64,000 nt of DNA from Plantago ovata (taxonomy: Eukaryota > Streptophyta > Magnoliopsida > Lamiales > Plantaginaceae), in contig CM051457.1 of assembly GCA_028274465.1 (NCBI GenBank), positions 74,994,496 through 75,058,495 of the forward strand, read 5' to 3'. Shown here piece after piece: positions 22,737-32,616 of this stretch. The notes below the pieces were generated by a model. The model had not been told where the DNA came from and did no database searches. It saw nothing but the letters and a program-made list of their open reading frames with translations. Both the position numbers and the translations under genes were made by a program. Position 1 is the first letter of the stretch, and each line of letters begins with the position of its first letter.

Positions 22737-22738
<2 letters not shown>
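22536..22738. other. Extremely GC-rich island within AT-rich DNA
   Basis: About 200 bp of nearly pure G/C words (GCCTGCGGCC, GGGCGCCGCGGCCGCAGGCG, GCAGGCGGCCC) abruptly bounded by (TA)n-rich sequence on both sides. Many words are self-complementary (CGCGGCCGC, GGCGCC). Long ORFs exist on both strands but only because stop codons are absent from GC-rich DNA; none shows a recognisable protein. Confidence 0.85.
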
Positions 22739-22774
<36 letters not shown>

Positions 22775-22911
22775 TTTTTTTTGAAAAAATATAAATTCTA
22801 AATTTATATAAAAACAAAACTTTTGAAAATCGAATATTTCATAGACTCAATTGCATCCACATATCTACAAAATCATACAATATATATACGTATATACGTA
22901 ATCAATTAACT

Positions 22912-22923
22912 TGGCTCTGATAC
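22912..22923 (-). other. Copia primer binding site (initiator tRNA-Met type)
   Basis: The minus strand reads GTATCAGAGCC, matching the core of the canonical plant copia primer site TGGTATCAGAGC. Its LTR-side bases are replaced by the start of element A2 at 22925, which therefore inserted at the copia LTR/PBS border. Confidence 0.7.
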
Positions 22924-22924
22924 A

Positions 22925-24203
22925 TGATGAATGTGAATTTTACACTTTCATTCGAGTCTTTTTCACCTATTTTAGCTATCCTCTATGATAATTTAGCTAT
23001 ATTTTAGTACATTTTATTAGAATAGTGTCACGTTTCCCTTTAGATTTTATTTTACAGGTTTTGGTTGAAATTCGAAGATTTCTGAGCAATTATATTGAAG
23101 TTGACAAGGAATTGGTGTTCCGGAAGCCTATTTGGAGTATCTGAAGGTTTCCGGATAGGATTTGGAGTCTAGGGGTCGAATCTGGAGGTTAGAAGGCCAC
23201 TAGAAGTCAGAAACCGAGTCCGAAAAGGTGAAGAAATCCAAAACCGCGTCGAAAAACGCGGAATTCCGCGAAAAAGCCGGGGGCCGAACCGCCGCAGGCT
23301 GGGGCGAACCGCCCCGTGTTTTATTCGGGGCCTATATATAGTGCTCAGTTTTCTCTCCGAAAATCATATCTTTCCAGACCTACTTTCTCACCTCTCTCTA
23401 TAGTTTTAGGTAGGAACTTCCCGGGGCATGTCCTGTGATTTCTGTAGCTTAGGGGATACTTTTTCATAGCAGTTTGCAGCTCGTAGGACCGCAATCATCC
23501 GGAGATTGACAACCTTCGGTAACTTTGTATCTTACAGTTTTATTCTACTTATTTTATTATATTCTTTCAACATGTTTTCTTCTATGATTTCTGTTGATTG
23601 CATGCCTATTATGAGTAGATAAACTTATCGTTGGTGGTAGTATGTGAATTCTTAGCGAAGGGAAGATAATCATGCTAATGGCTATATCGCGCATTATACT
23701 CCGTGTCATTGCTTTATTTCGTTGATCAGTTGTAACCAAAATTCTCGTATGTTGTATTGATTATTATGCACAATTGGACACTTGTCAACCATCAAACCAA
23801 TTATCTTCGTAGTGTTGAATAATTACGGAAAACATTAGGACAATCGTGATTGACTTGTCAGACCAATTATCTTCGTAGTGCTTAATACTTGCAACAGGAC
23901 ACTAGATTAATTCAAAGATCTCTATGCAAGACCGAGGAATTTATGCATGATTATCGACCCATTATGTTAAGAAGGACCATACTATCACCAATCTCCATTA
24001 TCTGCTAGAAAACCCCCTATTGCTATCTGTCTGCTGTTTTCATATTCTCTTGTTAAATAGATAAAGCTAGTTATAGTCCTGAGAGAACGACACTCGAGTC
24101 ATTCTAGTGCTACACTACAGTTTTCGTTGTAGTTGTGGATTGCCTTTGGCTAAATAACAAATTTATTTGACTGAACCGGGACCTGACAAATCTCCGTCCA
24201 TCA
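22925..24203 (+). repeat. 5' LTR of element A2
   Basis: 1279 bp, TGATGAATGTG...CCATCA. TATA-like box at 23332-23341. The promoter-proximal dyads are at about 23280-23315. Confidence 0.92.
23278..23341 (+). promoter_or_regulatory. LTR promoter: dyad pair plus TATA box
   Basis: A degenerate dyad (CCGGGGGCCGAACCGCC) and the perfect-form dyad GGGGCGAACCGCCCC (23301-23315) lie just upstream of CTATATATAG (23332-23341). The same order is present in the LTRs at 20476 (dyad 20852-20866) and 56654 (dyad 57029-57043, TATA 57059-57068). Placement suggests an upstream promoter element; binding is inferred. Confidence 0.6.
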
Positions 24204-24206
24204 AAT

Positions 24207-24224
24207 TGGCGCCATTGCCGGGGA
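24207..24224 (+). other. Primer binding site of element A2 (tRNA-Asp type)
   Basis: TGGCGCCATTGCCGGGGA, three bases after the LTR, one mismatch from the tRNA-Asp 3'-end complement. Confidence 0.92.
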
Positions 24225-24372
24225 GTATAGTCCTTTTTTCTATTTAATTTGTTTATATTTTCAGCTTTAGATTCCTAATTCTGTTAGTTTTAGTTTTCCT
24301 TTTTAATCTCTCTCTGATATTGCTTTCCTAGTTTGTTTCTAATCACTTTTCCTAGTCTGTTACAGATAGTGT

Positions 24373-27300
24373 ATGCCGCATACACGTTCTGCAGGTACAC
24401 CGCTTGCTAATTCAATTGATGAGATCGACAGAGTCTACCACCAAAGAAGGCGACTACATGAAAGGCGCGCACTAGAGGAAATAGAGGAAACCGATTTCTC
24501 TGAATCTCTACTTAGTCTCTTCAAGGAAATCGACGGAATGGTAGAAGCTAGACCACTGAAGGCATGGGTACAACCCACCAAGGATCGTATGAGGGGACCG
24601 GCGATAGTTCTTTCGTCCGCAACCCGAGATCTGGAGATCAAGAACCACGCATTCCAACAACTTTCGAGGTTCTATGGCTTAACAAGGGAAGATGTGATGG
24701 GGTACTTGCACGATATCGATGATTTCGTCAACCAACTCCCACGACCCGGAGCTGACATAACAACGGATGAGTTGAGGATGAAGGTTTTTGCTATGGGACT
24801 TGGCGACAGAGCCAAGTCATGGCTGAGTTCTCTTCCAGCAGGCTCGCTGGACACTTGATAAAAGATTTTTTCAGCTTTCATGGAGAAATACTTCCCTCAC
24901 ACCTTGACTACCGCGCTAAAGGCGCAGATCACTGGATTCAAGCAGGACTATGATGAGACCATCTACACCGCGTTCGAGAGGTTCCAAGATCTCACGAACA
25001 AGTGCCCTCACTATGGTTTTGAACTTTCTGACCTAGTCCAACACTTCTACAATGGACTAACCTTCGAGAACCAACAAGTGGTGGATTTCCAATGCCGAGG
25101 CAATATTTGGGAGGAAACCGCAGAAGACGTCTGGGCAGTTTTCGAAAGGCTTGCTAAGGGTTCGCAGTTCAAGGACCCAAGAGCAATGGCTAGGAGACGT
25201 GGACCTGAAGCTCCACCGACTCAATAAGCCCCTATGTACAGGGGGAATGGGGATCAATTCGAGTGCCTTACCAACAAATTGAAGCAAGTCCTCAAGAGCG
25301 CCACCGGAACAACTGTTTCGAACGAAGTATGCCGAATATGCAAGAACTATGGGCATGGGGCTCATATGTGTAGATCGGAGTTGGCATACGATGATGGCAA
25401 CTGGGCTCGAGGAGGCGAAGAAGAAGCCTTTGCTACGGAGTTTGGCACTCAAGAAGTTAGCTACGGACAAGACGGTAGGAATCCTCGAGGTGGATTTTGG
25501 AGAAGAGGATACAGTAACAATCAAGGATATGCACCGGCTAACCAGACTTATGGACCTAACCAAGACCGTAGTAGGCTGAACTATGGTAATGATCACTGCG
25601 AAAACCCCGCTCCGAAAGAGCCACCGAAGTTGAAATCGGCTCAACTGATGGAGAACTTGCAGAAGATGGTTGATCACACACAAAGTTTTCTCAAACGTTA
25701 TGAAGAAGAGTCTGAGAAGACTAGGGCAAGGCTCGATAGGTTGGAAGAGAGCACTAGGCTTGCCCATCAAAAGATGCAAGAGTTGATCGACGGAATGGCA
25801 GAAGCTAGACCACTGAAGGCATGGGTACAACCCACCAAGGATCGTATGAGGGGACCAGCGATAGTTCTTTCGTCCGCAACCCGAGATCTGGAGATCAAGA
25901 ACCACGCATTCCAACAACTTCCGAGGTTCTATGGCTTAACAAGGGAAGATGTGATGGGGTACTTGCACGATATCGATGAGTTCGTCAACCAACTCCCACG
26001 ACCCGGAGCTGACATAACAACGGATGAGTTGAGGATGAAGGTTTTTGCTATGGGACTTGGCGACAGAGCCAAGTCATGGCTGAGTTCTCTTCCAGCAGGC
26101 TCGCTGGACACTTGATAAAAGGTTTTTTCAGCTTTCATGGAGAAATACTTCCCTCACACCTTGACTACCGCGCTAAAGGCGTAGATCACTGGATTCAAGC
26201 AGGACTATGATGAGACCATCTACACCGCGTTCGAGAGGTTCCAAGATCTCACGAACAAGTGCCCTCACCATGGTTTTGAACTTTCTGACCTAGTCCAACA
26301 CTTCTACAATGGACTAACCTTCGAGAACCAACAAGTGGTGGATTTCCAATGCCGAGGCAATATTTGGGAGGAAACCGCAGAAGACGTCTGGGCAGTTTTC
26401 GAAAGGCTTGCTAAGGGTTCGCAGTTCAAGGACCCAAGAGCAATGGCTAGGAGACGTGGACCTGAAGCTCCACCGACTCAATAAGCCCCTATGTACAGGG
26501 GGAATGGGGATCAATTCGAGTGCCTTACCAACGAATTGAAGCAAGTCCTCAAGAGCGCCACCGGAACAACTGTTTCGAACGAAGTATGCCGAATATGCAA
26601 GAACTATGGGCATGGGGCTCATATGTGTAGATCGGAGTTGGCATACGATGATGGCAACTGGGCTCGAGGAGGCGAAGAAGAAGCCTTTGCTACGGAGTTT
26701 GGCACTCAAGAAGTTAGCTACGGACAAGACGGTAGGAATCCTCGAGGTGGATTTTGGAGAAGAGGATACAGTAACAATCAAGGATATGCACCGGCTAACC
26801 AGACCTATGGACCTAACCAAGACCGTAGTAGGCTGAACTATGGTAATGATCACTGTGAAAACCCCGCTCCGAAAGAGCCACCGAAGTCGAAATCGGCTCA
26901 ACTGATGGAGAACTTGCAGAAGATGGTTGATCACACACAAAGTTTTCTCTAACGTTATGAAGAAGAGTCTGAGAAGACTAGGGCAAGGCTCGATAGGTTG
27001 GAAGAGAGCACTAGGCTTGCCCATCAAAAGATGCAAGAGTTGATCGACCGAGGAGCAAGTAGGGAGCAAGGCAAACTGCCCAGCAACACTGAGAAATCGT
27101 TGTCCATTAACTTAGTGGGTGATCTACCTGTTGAAATCACCATCAAGAAGGTTGCTAAGTGCGAGAGTTGCAAGAGGGAACTGCCCCTACAAGCTGAAGA
27201 AGCAGAAAAGGACCTTGGTACTAACAAGAGTGAAGAGGAGCAAGACGATCCCGAGCCACTCCCTCAAAGTTTCGATGTTAAGGTCGGGATTGGGGAGCTT

Positions 27301-27789
27301 GAAGATGTCCGAGCCACACTAGACACAGGATCCTACTCTAATGTGCTCCCTTTGAATGTTTTCGTGAAGAGTAACCTTGGAGAACTAACTGTGCATAAGG
27401 CTATTGTGCAACTGGCGGATGGATCCCTGGTGAAACCCGAAGGCGTTGTGAAGAATGTATTAGTCAAAATTGGTGAAGCCTTTGTCTACACCGATTTTGT
27501 AATTATGCCAGCATCAGCACCAGGAACGGGGGATGTCATACTCTTAGGACGAACATTCTTGACTAAGCTACGCTCCGTAATGGACATCTACCAAAGGACT
27601 TGCACTATCGAAGTGGATGGCAAGCAACATGTGTTGCAAGCCATATCAGATCCACCTGATCCACCCGATACTTCTAACACTATTGATTACAGTGGTCTTA
27701 ACGTCTATGTTCACTCTTATTCACCGGATCGAGGCACGGGAAGGAGACTCATGAAGGGGAAGTCTAGTACCCTCAGAAGGAAAAGATAG
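24373..27789 (+). pseudogene. gag-protease of A2 with 1257-bp in-frame tandem duplication
   Basis: Starts MPHTRSAGTPLANSIDEIDR like the A1 copy. Sequence 24534-25790 is repeated at 25791-27047, so the capsid region and the CCHC knuckle (CRICKNYGHGAHMC) occur twice. Both copies carry the same premature stops (after ...AGSLDT near 24856 and 26113; after ...APPTQ near 25225 and 26482), so those stops predate the duplication. The second copy alone has extra stops (near 26182 and 26950). After the duplication come the knuckle-like CESCKREL, an acidic linker and a protease with an intact DTGS motif (RATLDTGSYSNVLP, about 27320). The gene is certainly non-functional as one polyprotein. Confidence 0.93.
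24534..27047 (+). repeat. Tandem duplication, 2 x 1257 bp, inside A2 gag
   Basis: Copy 1 is 24534-25790 and copy 2 is 25791-27047. The junction joins ...CAAGAGTTGATCGA to CGGAATGGCAGAAGC; ATCGACG/ATCGACC microhomology occurs at the parental sites. The period is 419 codons, so the frame is kept. The copies appear nearly identical by eye. Confidence 0.95.
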
Positions 27790-28400
27790 GCAAAGACAGG
27801 AGTCGAGTCAGAGACTTTAAACAATGGCGCTATCCGGGAGGCAACCCGGGGTTTTTATCGCTTTCTTTACCGCTTTATTGCATGCATTCATACTTGAACA
27901 ATTTGCTTTTCATATGTGAATTTGTTCGGTTCTGTGTCGTATGTGCTTATGTTGTGTTCGAGTGCGACTTTTCGAGTGATTTTTTGAGGAAAATGATTTT
28001 TCGGGGACTAAAAACTTTTTCGGGGACTAAAAACCGCATTTTTATTTCAAAAAACGTTCGTCTCCCACCTAGGAGTGGGGGGCGAATCGCACCACGACCA
28101 GAGCGCGCGCGCGCGCTCTGGGCATGCGGGGCGGTCCGCCCCAGGTGTGGGGCGAACCGCCCCGCACCACCAGATTGAAAAAAATGGGGGTTTCTTCCCC
28201 AAACCCCCATTTTCCTCCATTTTCATCTTCCAAACTCCAAAATTTCCTCCATATTCAAAATAACTTCAAATCTTCATAACTTCTTCATCTCGCCATCATT
28301 TTGTGTGTTCTTTAGCTTCATTCGAAGCCCGTTACGTGCTCTATCATTCTATCCGAACAAATTTCTTCCTAGCTCATTCAATTTCCAGATTTGAGGAATC
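27790..28400 (+). other. Linker between protease and ORF2 of A2
   Basis: Holds the conserved GGCGCTATCCGGGAGGCAAC stem-loop (about 27825-27855) followed by a T-rich run. Dyads GGGGCGGTCCGCCCC (28128-28142) and GGGGCGAACCGCCCC (28149-28163) lie next to an alternating GCGC tract (28101-28120). No gene is visible. Confidence 0.7.
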
Positions 28401-29675
28401 ATGGCACCGAGGAAGGGAGTGGCATCAAGCTCCCAACCATCTCACGATTTGTACGAGTTGTCTGCCGCTGCGATAGAGGTGCGACAAAGGCTAGAGGCGT
28501 AGATGGCCGACGGAGGAAGGTCGATCATCCCAGATAGGAGGATTGACATTCCTGAGTCCGCGGCGGATAAAGCGGGATATAGGACGCTGTAACGTTTGGG
28601 GTCACAAAGGAATTGGGCATGGTACAGTTCCAACAGGTTCAAAGGGTACGACGAGAGCCTCCTCCGAGATTTCTACACTGGATATACGGATCTCGACGAG
28701 AAGAATGGGGTGTTAGTCCGAGGCCTGAAAATAATCATGGAACCCAGAGTACATTTCTTCCTTCATCCATTTCGGGAACCTGGAATTCACAGAGAGCGAC
28801 CACGCCTACTTGTATTCGAGGATCACTAGGGGTATAGGGAGACACATCACCGATGTGATCTGCAACAGGAAGTACCGATATCCGGAAGTTGGGGCAGCAC
28901 CTAGACGGATCAGTTATAGCGACCTTAGCATCGAAGCTAAGGTGATGATGAAATTTTGCATCTCCTACTTGATCCCGAGGAAGAATGACATATGGATTCA
29001 GCCCTACTACGCCGAGCTCCTCTACTGCCTCTTAGACGGACATCAGATCGACATAGGGCACATTATGTATGAGGAGTACGAGCGCCACTGGGAAAAGAAG
29101 AGGAAGCCTTTCATCTTCCCGAGCTTCATCACAGCCTACTGCATATATCATGGGGTCGATGATATTGAGGACGGGGATTGCGAGGTCGCTGCACTTTCAC
29201 CCTCGACCATTGAGGTACAACTCAACAGGTATCAGTTGAGGAACCCCACAGCAGCCGCTGCGGATGTAGGAGCACCATTCCAGCCAAATGATTCCGATCA
29301 TGAGGATGCTATGGAGGCCGATGTTGGCGAAGCCCCTATCCCAGATATTTCGTTTGTCCATCAAGCACCGCATGCACCAGCTGGAGCACCACAAGGGTCT
29401 GGAGGATTTGACTTCTCCGAATTCTGTACCTACCTCGACGGCCGTTTCGACATAATTGATGCCAACAACGCGGCCATGCGACAGGACATCGACATGCACA
29501 TTGTCCAGCACAACCGCGATTGGGAGATATTCGAGGAGCATCGCCGAGAGGATAGGCAGCACATGTGGGAGCAGCAACAGCTCATCCAGCAACAGTAGGA
29601 AGCTCTACGACAGTCCAATGAGCTCATGAATGACATGTGGAGTGAGTTTTATGGGGACTTCCATCCCGATGATTA
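28401..29675 (+). pseudogene. ORF2 of A2 (Athila ORF1/plant-transposon-like protein)
   Basis: Begins MAPRKGVASSSQPSH, shows IDIPES and GYDESLLRDFYTGYTDL followed by EKNGVLVRG, then (28810-29598) GIGRHITDVICNRKYRYPE, MKFCISYLIPRKND, PYYAELLYCLLDGHQIDIG and MYEEYERHW, an acidic/Pro linker, and a coiled Gln-rich tail ending FYGDFHPDD. About 425 codons if intact. It carries stops (near 28500, 28590 and 29597) and at least one frameshift (28790-28830). Homologous to 1860-2946/8934-9144 and, more weakly, to 41025-41828. The 'FY..Y..L...VLVRG' and 'A.LLY.L..G..IDIG' motifs resemble the putative plant transposon protein/Athila ORF1 family; function is unknown. Confidence 0.75.
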
Positions 29676-31218
29676 GTCCTTCCACATGTCCACTCTCAGC
29701 CGACCGAGGCCAAACCCTTCGGTAACATCTAGTATCACTTCTTATTACTCATTCTCTTTTGCTAGGGGCTAGCTTAAGAATCGTAAGGGGGATGGGATGT
29801 GAACCATGATGTTAAGTATTGTCTGGCTTTGTGTCGATTAGTATCTTGTTCTTTGCTTGCATTTGCATTTGCACGTTTACTGCTTTCTTAGATTTTTAGG
29901 TTGCATTCATTGCATTCATCCTAGGATAGTCTTGCATGTTTTATATGGAGTTTATTGCCGAATTTTTTGAACTTTTTTATTGGATAGATCAACTAACTAT
30001 GCCATTAATCGTATGCTTCATCTTTATGAATTTGTTTGAGGTCTGTCTCGCTTGGCTTGTCACATTTATGTATTGCACTTAGTTAAGCTTGGTAGTCTCG
30101 ACATCACTTAGTGCTGTTTTCTCTACTGCGGTTCACGAAGGCCTTTATAATAGGATGATGCATGTTAGGGTCTTATGGTTGTTTTCCCGAGTAATATGTA
30201 CCTAAGAGGCAACAAGTCTTCAGCATGCTTTGAGATTGCTAAATGCCTAGGAAGGAGGTAGTGTGAGGTTGTGTGATCCTTTGTTTATAACCTATTCTTC
30301 CGAATAGGTTTGGGGAGGGGGTTGCACCATCATAGACTTGTTTCTGTTTTTCATTTTCGTATTGTGAGTTTATTTTTCCTTTTCCGTAAATTTTGTACTC
30401 CAACCTATTCTTTCAAATAGGTTTGGGGAAGTCGTGTGAGTCATTTTTTTTCTCTCTTTGTTATGCTACTGCTGGCTACGAAAAAAAATCGAAAAAAAAG
30501 GAAGAAAAATTTCCAGAAAAAAAAAGAGAAAAAAAAAGAATCTGGAAAGAAAAAAAAAGAAGAAAAAAAAGAAAAGACTCCAAAAAAGCAAAGAAGGGTC
30601 CAAAAAAGAAAGCCAAATAGCAGTTCAGCAAAGTGTTGAGTCTTTTCCATTTTTGTAATGTTCGTAATCGTGTTTTTGCATTTTTTATCTTTTTTGTCTT
30701 GAGTGTCATCTGTTCTAGACCACCCTCGTCCTGCCATTCAGGCAGTGGTGAATAGCTTAAGACTTTACTTGAGAGATGGGTAGAATAGGGGAGAGTTATC
30801 TTTTATTGGGAACCCTCCTTCGTTTGATGAGAGCCAGTACTGGTTCGACCTCTTTTGAGGAAAAGTCTTAACATGGTGGAACAGCAGTAAGTCCTCAGTT
30901 TCATAGGCACGGGGCAACCATTCGTATCTTAGCATGCATCATTACGTCGTCACTGACTAGGTCCAGGTACAGAATGTTACGAGAGACTATCTTGTCTTGA
31001 CATAAGTGCTTATGTGGATGTGTATAAGTCAATCGAGGTATTCTTCAACCTATATTCATGCTTTGATTTATATGGTTTTTGTTCATATGTTATTTGATAG
31101 ATTCAGTAGATTAGTTCATTTTATTTGGCATGAAACTCCATTTTGTGTCTTGCATGTTTTTTGTATTAGAGTCTAGCTTAGTTGCTTGAGGACAAGCAAA
31201 GGTTCGGTTTGGAGAGTT
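29676..31218 (+). other. 3' untranslated region and PPT of A2
   Basis: Two palindromes of the CCTATTC/GAATAGG type (30289-30310 and 30402-30423), each followed by GGTTTGGGGA. A purine tract of about 140 nt (30478-30620) and a conserved 500-nt block end in GAGGACAAGCAAAGGTTCGG. The PPT (31205-31218) reads CGGTTTGGAGAGTT, one G-to-A change from the A1 PPT. Confidence 0.75.
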
Positions 31219-31933
31219 TGATGAATGTGAATTTTACACTTTCATTCGAGTCTTTTTCACCTATTTTAGCTATCCTCTATGATAATTTAGCTATATTTTA
31301 GTACATTTTATTAGAATAGTGTCACGTTTCCCTTTAGATTTTATTTTACAGGTTTTGGTTGAAATTGGAAGATTTCTGAGCAATTATATTGAAGTTGACA
31401 AGGAATTGGTGTTCCAGAAGCCTATTTGGAGTATCTGAAGGTTTCCGGATAGGATTTGGAGTCTAGGGGTCGAATCTGGAGGTTAGAAGGCCACTAGAAG
31501 TCAGAAACCGAGTCCGAAAAGGTGAAGAAATCCAAACCGCGTCGAAAAACGCGGAATTCCGCGAAAAAGCCGGGGGGCAAACCGCCGCAGGCTGGGGCAA
31601 ACCGCCCCGTGTTTTATTCGGGGCCTATATATAGTGCTCAGTTTTCTCTCCGAAAATCATATCTTTCCAAACCTACTTTCTCACCTCTCTCTATAGTTTT
31701 AGGTAGAAACTTCCCGGGGCCTGTCCTGGGAGTTTTGTAGCTTAGGGGATACTTTTTCATAGCAGTTTGGAGCTTGTAGGACCGCAATCATCCGGAGATT
31801 GACAACCTTCGGTAACTTTGTATCTTACAGTTTTATTCTACTTATTTTATTATATTCTTTCAACATGTTTTCTTCTATGATTTATGTTGATTGCATGCCT
31901 ATTATGAGTAGCTAAACTTATCGTTGGTGGTAG
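31219..31933 (+). repeat. 3' LTR of A2, truncated
   Basis: First 715 bp of the family-A LTR, ending ...CGTTGGTGGTAG where another LTR fragment begins. TATA-like box at 31625-31634. Confidence 0.88.
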
Positions 31934-31934
31934 T

Positions 31935-32361
31935 TGATGAATGTGTATTTTACACTTTCATTCGAGTCTTTTTCACCTAATTTAGCTATCCTCTATGTTA
32001 ATTTAGCTATATTTTAGTACATTTTATTAGAATAGTGTCACGTTTCCTTTTAGATTTTATTTTACATGTTTTGGTTGAAATTTGGAGATTTACGGGCAAT
32101 TATATTAAAGTCTACAAGGAATTGGTGTTCCAGAAGCATATTTGGAGTATCTGAATAGGCTTCTGGAACACCAATTCCTTGTCTACTTCAATATAATTGT
32201 CTGGAAAACCTCGTTTTTCAACCAAAACCTGTAAAATAAAAACTAAAGGGAAACGTGACACTATTCTAATAAAATGCACTAAAATATAGCTAAATTAACA
32301 TAGAGGATAGCTAAAATAGGTCAAAAAGACTCAAATGAAAGTGTAAAATACACATTCATCA
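31935..32361. repeat. Head-to-head LTR palindrome (arms about 205-215 bp)
   Basis: 31935 to about 32153 is the first 220 bp of a family-A LTR on the plus strand. About 32154-32361 is the corresponding first 208 bp of an LTR on the minus strand, closest to the element C LTR (shared CCTCGTTTTTC). Both LTR tips (TGATGAATG) point outward. The only spacer is about 10-15 bp around AGTATCTGAATAGGC. Confidence 0.9.
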
Positions 32362-32616
32362 AACTCCCCAAACCGAACGTTTGCTTGTCCTCAAGCAACT
32401 AAGCTAGACTCTAATACTAAAAACAATGCAACACATAAAATGGAGTCTCATGCCAAATAAAATGAACTAATCTACCGAATCTATCAAAAAACATATGAAC
32501 AAGAACCATACAAGTCATAACATGAATACAGGTTGAAGAATGCCTCGATTGACTCATACACATTCACATAAGCACTTATGTCAAGACAAGATAGTCTCTC
32601 GTAATATTCTCTACCT
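32362..32616 (-). other. Fragment of a minus-strand Athila-like 3' UTR with PPT
   Basis: Starts with the PPT (minus-strand CGGTTTGGGGAGTT) next to the inverted LTR arm and matches 39188-39450 and 319-580. It is cut at CTCTACCT where the copia-type LTR begins. Confidence 0.8.

Larger units (their letters stand above)
21568..22924 (-). other. Copia leader / 5' untranslated region
   Basis: No coding sequence. Reading the minus strand from the primer site at 22923 it runs through an AT-rich stretch, a (TA)n tract (22740-22770), a GC-rich island, further AT-rich sequence and a four-copy minisatellite, ending where the family-A LTR begins. Its position between a tRNA-Met-type primer site and copia gag is why I call it the leader. 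It could instead include LTR sequence from another copia element. Confidence 0.5.
22925..31933 (+). mobile_element. Non-autonomous Athila-like element A2
   Basis: Plus-strand order: 5' LTR (22925-24203), tRNA-Asp primer site, gag-protease with an internal duplication, conserved stem-loop, linker, ORF2, long 3' UTR, PPT and a truncated 3' LTR (31219-31933). No RT, RNase H or integrase is encoded. It is collinear with A1 but in the opposite orientation. The 3' LTR is cut at offset 715 by another LTR fragment, so no TSD pair is available (left flank ATACA). Confidence 0.9.

Noticed and set aside
22439-22817. Overlapping Ala/Arg/Pro-rich ORFs on both strands
   Set aside because: They arise because the GC-saturated island has few stop codons. 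They have no motifs and run into (TA)n.
25057-25917. Long 286-residue minus-strand ORF (also 251 residues at 26314-27069, 133 residues at 11236-11637)
   Set aside because: Antisense shadows of the gag genes; they track gag on the other strand in every copy.
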